From assembly GCF_030272615.1 (NCBI RefSeq), contig NC_081406.1, positions 184,859,770 through 184,923,769 of the forward strand: a stretch of 64,000 nucleotides of DNA, written 5' to 3'. The translations under genes and the position numbers were made by a program. The first letter of the stretch is position 1, and each line of letters opens with the position of its first letter. Below, piece by piece: positions 57,855 through 64,000 of the stretch. The notes beneath the pieces were generated by a model. The model was not told the DNA's origin, searched no databases, and worked only from the letters and a program-made list of their open reading frames with translations. The stretch is from Cryptomeria japonica. Its lineage: Eukaryota; Streptophyta; Pinopsida; Cupressales; Cupressaceae.

Positions 57855-57960
57855 AAATAGGGCCAGGGACCAGGGCGCTGGGCGCCATGGTCCTGGGGGA
57901 CCAGGGCACTAGACGCCCTAGTCCTGAAGGACCAGGGCGCTGGGCGCCATGGTCCCACCT
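57855..57960. repeat. GC-rich triplicated block in U3
   Basis: Three units of GGGACCAGGGCGCTGGGCG followed by CCATGGTCCTG (middle copy diverged to GCACTAGACGCCCTAGTCC). Each unit is internally near-palindromic (GGACCA...TGGTCC). Lies upstream of the minus-strand TATA box. Confidence 0.85.
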
Positions 57961-58126
57961 CCCGGGACAGCAGGGTGCAAGGAGGATCAGGCCAGGGTGC
58001 TGAAAAATGCAGTTTTTGATGTCGCAAGCAGGTTTCGGGGTCTCCATTCAAGTTCAACGTTGCGCCACCATCGTGAAGACCCAAATGCAGTCAAAATTGC
58101 AAGTGTCACAATTTTAGGATGCTACA

Positions 58127-58142
58127 TTTATCCCCCACTTTA
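58127..58142 (-). other. Polypurine tract of the gag-only element
   Basis: TAAAGTGGGGGATAAA on the minus strand directly before LTR start TGTAGCATCC. Confidence 0.85.
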
Positions 58143-59275
58143 GCGGGAGTATAAGCGTACACTCATACTTCCGGTAAAGTACAAGGAAACAACATTGAAA
58201 AACTTTCACCACGTCAAGGAGGCAAGATACACCAAGCCCCCAGTGGACTAAGGATCTTACGACTTCGATTGACAAAGTAAAAGGGAAGATCATGAGGGAG
58301 AACCATGACTGTTAGTAGTAAGGTTCCCTCACTATGAGTCATGCAAGAAAGATATCAATCGCAGATGCCTCATCGGGGGTGATTGCTTTAAGGTAGTGAT
58401 ACATATAGGAAATGAGAAGGGAAAGGAGCACGTTATCACAAGGATTTAGCCCCCAAGTTTGAGATAAGCCCAAGGATAATAGACACAAAACACAAAGCAT
58501 GAGGTGACTTCGCTTTCCTCGGGGTCAATATGCTGTATGATAATTCATGTATATCATATGTATGTATGCATAATTGTTCTTCATTCCCCAATCAAGGAAG
58601 GTCGCCTAGAAGAAGGGAACACATGTGACTTTTGAGTCATCATGAGAGAGACCAAAAGAGATCAGAATGCTTTGCATCATCCTCAAGTAGACAACACTAA
58701 GGACAACAAATAGAAGAATGAGAATAACACATAGAAGAGGTAACAAAAGAGATCAAGAGAGGAGGAGAGAATCTGCTATGCTAATGAAACTAGTCTAGCA
58801 CGTCATCTACCCCCCGATCTTGTTGATCAATATTTCGGGAAGGTAGGAAACACACTAGAGGAGGAACATCCAACACAGTAGATGGAGCTATCACAAGATC
58901 CAAAAAAGGGCTATGTTCATGTCCCAATCCACGTTGTTCTTGTCTAGGAGCTAGGATAAGTTCTTTAGAAAATTTGTTAGATAAATGGTTATCAACATCA
59001 ACATATTCATATTCACTATCAGAATGAACAAGAGTAACATTTTCATCATGAATAATATTTTCATCATGAATAACATTTTCATCTATATCATCATCAAGAT
59101 TTATAAAAATAGGATCTTTAACTCACTCAGGATCAAGACCATCATGCATCTTATGTTTAGGAGATTTTGGCTCAATTTTCGATGGAGGAGAAAATGGAAT
59201 AATACTGGTTGAATGTGTTTTTGGCGATTGCAAAGTTTGAGAAGCAGCTGCCTGAGCTCTAAGACGATGCTTTCA
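58143..59275 (-). other. 3' non-coding region of the gag-only element
   Basis: Between the protease frame and the polypurine tract. The part near 59000-59275 has residual coding character (KIEPKSPKHKMHDGLDPE, then an acidic NLDDDIDENV segment and a tandem HDENIIHDENV repeat), a likely continuation of the protease C-terminal tail. No RT motif (YxDD) or integrase motif is present. Confidence 0.65.
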
Positions 59276-60601
59276 TCAGCATTCGCATGCAGAACGATTT
59301 CGTCTAGTCTTAGTAGGAAGTTGAGAAGATTGAGGAGGAATGTTCTCATCCTTATCACTTGGGTGTTTAGGTTGTGGTCTCTTAGGTTGAATAATAGGAG
59401 AAGAGGAAGGTCTCTTCTCTCCATAAGAGGAAGGAGGAGGAACTGCTCCATATAAAGGAGGAATATTTGGTTTAGGAAGGAGACCAAGTCCATCATGACG
59501 AGGAGGTATAGGTCTACTTTTAGGAAGTTTATTAGTCATAGGCATGGTCACATTCATAGGGATGGGCTGGGAATCTTCTTGAGGAAAGACATTAGTTTTA
59601 TCTTTCAAAGGAAGAACTTCCTTCTCAAGAATGATAGGAATATCAAGTTTGGGTGTTCTAGGTTCACTTAGAGATAGGATCATATCTTTTTTCCACTTTT
59701 GATAAGATTTGAAAAGATGATCACTCCGCGGTGGAAGAGATTGGAATTGTTTAGGCCAAAAATAATCAATAGGAATGCTAGAAGTTCTTTCAGCTGGTTT
59801 AAACAGACTATGATTGACAGTAACAACTTCACCATTATGGGGAAATTTCAAACATTTGTGAATAGGAGAAACAATAGCTTTCATGGAAGATAGCCAAGGA
59901 TAGCCTAGCTTCACACGAAATTGTTCGGATGATGGAATAATAGCAAAGCTCACATCAAGGGATTTGTTATGGACCTCAATAGGTAATGTAATAGAACCAA
60001 TTGCAGGAGAAGAAAATGCATCAAACAATTTCATAACCACATTTGTTTCCTCATAGATCACTTGATTCAATTGCAAAGTAAAAAGAAATTCTTCAGTAAT
60101 GATATTAACCATACAAGAAGGATCAATAAGCACTCCATGGCAAGGTGTATTCTTGAATTTTGGAACTATATATAAAGGACCATCAGGTGCCCTGATAGTT
60201 TCACTGGAATCAAATGTGATGGAAGGTTCTTTAGGAATTTTCTGCTGTTCCACAAAGTTAATCACATTCGGAGTCATAGACACAAGACTATCAGGTGAGA
60301 AAGAGGAATCATTAGTCTCAACCACATTAGAGGTATGAGAAGGTAATGGATCAGTAAAAATCTAAAGATTTTGGTTAGGAGGAGCTACAGATGTGTTACC
60401 TTTATCATTCACACTAGAAATAGAGATAGTATTATTATCAATCAAATCTTGAATTTTACCCTTTAAAGAAAAACATTTTTCAGTATCATGCCCAGGATGA
60501 CGATGAAATTGACAAAAAGATTTGTTATCAAAATAGGGTGAATTAATCTTTGTAGGATCTATTTTCTTTATAGGAGGAAGAGTAAGCACATTTTGTTCCA
60601 T
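59276..60601 (-). pseudogene. Nucleocapsid finger and protease of the gag-only element
   Basis: From 60601: MEQNVLTLPPIKKIDPTKIN, then finger FCQFHRHPGHDTEKCFSLKG and IQDLIDNNTISI. After a TAG at 60362, a 349-codon open frame (60325-59276) contains HGVLIDPSCMVNIITEEF, a retropepsin-like loop in which D-P-S replaces D-T/S-G, and FRVKLGYPWLSSMKAIVSP, equivalent to ILLGHPWIH. A proline-rich basic tail (RPIPPRHDGLGLLPKPN, KRPQPKHPSDKDE) ends at 59276. The change at the active-site glycine suggests reduced or no activity. Frame relation to gag indicates one base lost at about 60600. Confidence 0.82.
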
Positions 60602-60687
60602 AACTTATTCATAATACTATGCAATGATTCATTCAAAGGAGTAAACTTTCTTTCTTTCTTGAAAAACTTAGAAATAGGAGGCACACC

Positions 60688-62163
60688 TTATGCTGCATTC
60701 ACATTGTTGTTGATGATGTTTTCATTGAACTTAATAGACTCTCTATTCAGTTTAAACTTCCCAAATGGTTGTTGACTACTATCACCCTTATCACTCGGAG
60801 CCATAGGATTTGCTTGTTCCATTTGACTCACAGTCAGTTGATAATTGTGAAGAGTTGTGCACAACTGTTGGAAAGAAGTAAACTCAGAAAATAGAAGTTT
60901 TTCTCTAATATCTTTTTGTAAATTAGAAATAAAGATTCTTTGAATATCATTGTCAGGTACTGGAAAAGAAATTTGAGCATGCAAATGCTTATACCTACCA
61001 ATGAAATCAGTCACTTTTTCTTTAACACCTTGTTTACAATGCATTAAATCAGTCAAAGTAACTTTAGGACTTATATTGTTTTGAAATTGTTGAATGAAAG
61101 CATTTGCAAGTTGTTCAAAAGAAGTAATAGAATAAGAAGGCAACGAGCAATACCATTGTAGGGCTTTATCTCTTAATGTTCTAGTAAACAGTTTTGCAAG
61201 CAACCTTTGGTCATAAGCAAAATCGGTACATATTGTTTGAAAGGTCTTAACATGTGTTAGAGGATCACCCTTACCATTATAAAGCTCCAAATGCGGAATT
61301 TCAACATGTTTAGGGGGGATAGCTCGAACAATGTCAAGAGAAAGTGGGCTCGCAACATCAAATGTGGGCACACTAAACTTAGATTGATTCATAGAGGCAA
61401 TTTGTTGCTGTAAAGAAGAGACAGTTTGTGCAAGATTGTTAATGGTCGCTTCAGTCGAAGAGTTCATATTAGACGTGTTAGATTGTGATGGAGGTATTAT
61501 GTTATTGAAAGAAGGTATTGATTGAGAGTAAGGTGGTGGGACACTGTGATAGTTAGTCATAGGAGATGATTGGAAAGGAGGAACACTACAAGGAGGAATG
61601 GAATGATTAAACGAATTGCCCCCTTGCGTCATGTTCATTTGTGGTGATATAATAGGAACACTCATTGAAGAAATGAATGAAGAAGTTGGATTGAATGAAG
61701 GAAGAGGGTTGATTGAAGAAGAAGGATTGCCCCCATGACTGGTGATCATAGGTGGAATGTCTTGTATTGAAGTAGTCATTATGTTTGATGTAAAAGTAGG
61801 TATACTAGCAATAGGAGTTGTCAAAGGAATAGAATGATTAACTTGAGTAGGAGGTTGTGTATAAACCAAAGTTTCGGCACAACTCTTCATAGGCATCACA
61901 TTCGAATCCACAATGTGTGCAATACCACGTAAAATATCAATTCCATTCTTATCACTTTGAACCATACGTTTTAGACCCTCAATTAATGAAAGAGCTTCAC
62001 TATCAGGGTATTCTTGAGACATCCATTGTCAAAAAACATCAAATTGGTTATCCAATTTTGAAAGTTGTTCTACAGAAACCTCATGGAGATCTTCTTCATC
62101 ATCAAGAGGATTAGAGGAATTACCCATGTCCTCATTAAAAAGGCCATTCAAATTAGGTTCCAT
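60688..62163 (-). pseudogene. gag: Gag of the gag-only element (nearly intact)
   Basis: Start placed at 62163 (MEPNLNGLFNEDMGNSSNP), because the frame from there is coding-like and collinear; one TGA at 62031-62029 breaks it, leaving 444 open codons from 62022. A long S/T/P/Q/N-rich N-terminal region includes SLQQQIASMNQSK (coiled coil). The gag domain lies at about 61320-60900: HVEIPHLELYNGKGDPLTHV, LRDKALQWYCSLPSYSI, FEQLANAFIQQFQNN, VTDFIGRYKHLHAQI. It ends NNNVNAA at TAA 60690-60688; reading on in frame gives coding-like sequence (FFKKERKFTPLNESL), so that stop is also a lesion. Confidence 0.9.
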
Positions 62164-63253
62164 CTCCTCAGTAATTAAACCTTGGAAAGACTTAATTCTA
62201 AGGCTTCATCTAACGGGAATAGTGTAAGTAGGGCTTATTGTTGTAAAAATCATGCACTAAAGAGAGAGAGAAGATTTTGAATTTTAGAGGTAGCAAATTT
62301 CAATAAAATCAGCCAATCTCCTAGATTTAAGCTGTTAAATACAATCAGGACAATCTCCCGAAATTTCGGAAAAAAAAGTCAAGGACCGTGGCGAACGGAG
62401 TGCACACGGTCCTCACAACTTTTTTCAAAATTTTCAAGGATGAAAGCTATGATGATTTTAAAGCTAATCTGAAAAAATTGAGTGATTTTACGATCTGTAG
62501 ATAGGCCATATTAAAATTGCAATCTCAAAATTGAACCCTACCAAGATTGTTGAAAAATGCAAAATTTGAATTTTGAAAAAGAGAGGGAAACTGAAATTTT
62601 GAATTTTATGATTTTAGAGGGAATACTGAAAGCAATGCAAGATTTGATGTTTAAAAGTTGACTCAATTTCATGCAAAATTCAAATTTGAAAGCAGAAATC
62701 AACGTTGCCGCAATTAAACACTTAATTTCAACAGTCACAAATTGTAAAAATTTGAATAAAGCACTGAAATTTCGAATGAATGCTAACACACTTTTCAGAT
62801 TTAGGACAGTAAGAAACACAATTTTGATACAAATTTCAATTTCAACAATTTTTGAATGATTATAAGCATTTATCCAAGCAATCACTAGACCAACTTTGAC
62901 TTTAATTTTGAAAGTGTTAGAATTGATAAAATCAGCCAAAATTCTGGATTTTAGCAGAAAAATACAGTAAGATCTAGCTCCCGAAATTTTGGAAAAAATG
63001 TCGGGGACGATGGCTCTCGAGGTGCACATGGTCCTCGCAACTTTTTTCCAAATTTTCAGAGATGAAAGATATTGTGATTTTGTTGCGGAATCCAAAGTTA
63101 CAGCTGATTTGGAGGTGTTTTGATCAGTGAAATTATCAGTCAAAGGTCGAATCAAGAAGGTTTTAAAAATTAGGGTTTTGACACTTAACCACTTAATTTT
63201 CAGAATTAGAGCACAAATATGAATTGACAATTTGCAATTTGCGATAGAAATAT
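62164..63253 (-). other. Leader of the gag-only element with a duplicated cassette
   Basis: Two diverged copies of a roughly 220-bp segment, 62330-62560 and 62930-63150, each with CTCCCGAAATTT(C/T)GGAAAAAA and GTGCACA(C/T)GGTCCTC. The latter motif also occurs in both LTRs. A 230-codon open frame on the minus strand (63230-62538) spans both and has no recognisable domain; it looks like chance in skewed sequence. Confidence 0.65.
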
Positions 63254-64000
63254 TGAACTAGGAATGCATGTAAAGTAAGAAAGATTCACTTATAAACAGA
63301 GATAGGGATATGAGATGAAGCTGCGGACCTGGAATTAGCAATAAAATGTCGAGACGGTGCTATTCTGCAAATTTGAGCGAAAGTTGACGGGACGATGGCG
63401 CCCGGAGTGCACACGGTCCTCCGAAAAATCCACGAAACGAAGGGGGATCTGTTCGTCTCTGCACAAGGATTCCAGATCTTCAATTACAGCTGCGTACCTG
63501 CAACCTACACATAGAAAAGAGAGGACGATTGGGGGGTTAGGGATTAAGGGTTTGCCTTTAGGTCAAACCCTAGTTTTGGAATTAACCAAGAAATGAGAAT
63601 GCTGTAAATGTAAATGTTTGTAATGTAAACAAATACTGATACCTTGTTGTAAGAATGTTTGTATTCTTACATGCGAAGGTGTAATGTATGTAGTATGTTG
63701 TATGTTGTATGTGATCTCCTCTTCAATGGTTGAATCCTTGTCTTGAATGCAACACTTAGCCTTGAATGGAGACTTAGAATGCTCAATTGCTTGAAGGAAT
63801 TCTTGAATGCTTGAATGTTTGAATATCGCTTCCGCGTCTTGCTTTTGTTTACTTCCTTTTTTCTTCCTTACCCTTTCTGGGAGGGGAAATGTAGTTTATA
63901 TACTTGTCAATTAGGGTTGAGAGACTGATTTTTCCAACCTTAGGCCGACATAGAAACAATATTTTCCAATTTGCAAACTTCAAGACCCGATGCCCAAAAG
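63254..64000 (-). repeat. 5' LTR of the gag-only element (cut by the window edge)
   Basis: Matches 57079-57840 collinearly. TATA GTATATAAAC (minus) at 63894-63903. The remainder, including U3 and its GC-rich block, lies outside the window. Confidence 0.88.

Larger units (their letters stand above)
57079..58126 (-). repeat. 3' LTR of the gag-only element (1048 bp)
   Basis: Plus-strand limits TGAACTAGG...GATGCTACA; minus-strand start TGTAGCATCC. Minus TATA GTATATAAAC at 57735-57744. Contains an octamer (GCTTGAAT) array and a GC-rich triplicated U3 block. Direct copy at 63254 onward with about 20 visible differences and fewer octamers. Confidence 0.85.
57079..64000 (-). mobile_element. Minus-strand Ty3-type element with gag and protease only (TR-GAG-like), runs off the window
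   Basis: LTR copies at 57079-58126 and from 63254 to the window end. Polypurine tract TAAAGTGGGGGATAAA (minus) sits next to the left LTR. Between them are leader, gag and protease, then 1.1 kb without RT, RNase H or integrase sequence. The gag finger (CQFHRHPGHDTEKC) and LTR start TGTAGCATCCTAAAATTGTG resemble those of the Tat element. Absence of pol suggests a non-autonomous element mobilised in trans. Confidence 0.8.

Noticed and set aside
62538-63230. 230-codon minus-strand frame in the Ty3 leader
   Set aside because: Spans a duplicated non-coding cassette, no domain, composition driven by AAATTT-rich sequence; likely chance.

Overview
Repeat-dominated nuclear DNA of a seed plant, most likely a conifer or other gymnosperm. 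The reasons are the nested, decayed LTR retrotransposons of Ty3/Tat and Ty1/Copia type, a plant L1-type LINE, a plant mobile domain (PMD) gene, long AT-rich spacers and one compact plant homeobox gene. The gymnosperm assignment is inference from style; plant origin is firm. No tRNA, rRNA, CRISPR array or bacterial-type operon was seen.

Layout. 1-8043: interior and very long LTR of a minus-strand element with an initiator-Met-type primer site; no protein recognised. 8045-11379 and 32658-34008 are two halves of one old minus-strand Ty3/Tat element (RT, G-patch linker, protease and gag C-terminus on the left; gag N-terminus on the right). It is split by a plus-strand Tat element at 11385-32657 with an AACAG target duplication. 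That younger element has LTRs, a repeat-rich leader, gag, protease, G-patch linker, RT, two RNase H domains and integrase, then an antisense PMD gene with a predicted intron. A Ty1/Copia (Tork/TNT1-like) element, 23162-28222, is inserted between integrase and the PMD gene. 34009-37992 is the leader and probable LTR of the old element.

37993-42688 is AT-rich spacer. 42689-43661 (minus) holds the one apparently intact host gene: a four-exon WUSCHEL-related homeobox (WOX) gene predicted to encode 164 residues, with an N-terminal homeodomain and a C-terminal WUS box. A degenerate tandem array lies just upstream of it. 45566-50949 is a 5'-truncated L1 LINE that appears to carry an extra ORF downstream of RT-RNase H; a second truncated copy of that 3' part (50961-52433) has a perfect 11-bp target duplication. 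53710-56865 is the LTR plus a coiled-coil accessory ORF of a minus-strand SIRE-like Copia element. 57079-64000 is a minus-strand Ty3 element with gag and protease but no RT or integrase, so apparently non-autonomous.

How it fits together: most of the window is successive insertion (Tat into Tat, Copia into Tat, gag-only Ty3 beside or into Copia). All retroelement genes carry stops or frameshifts. The most notable points are: (i) the 5' LTR of the Tat element is followed by 64 bp copied from the far-side flank, and its LTR pair looks younger than the Copia nested inside it, which points to LTR gene conversion; (ii) the antisense PMD gene appears to have its own ATG and an in-phase intron, and shares a GCGTCTGTGT-type repeat with the gag-pol leader, sense-oriented in both transcripts; (iii) the WOX homeodomain has Ala-Ala where a basic residue is normally found.
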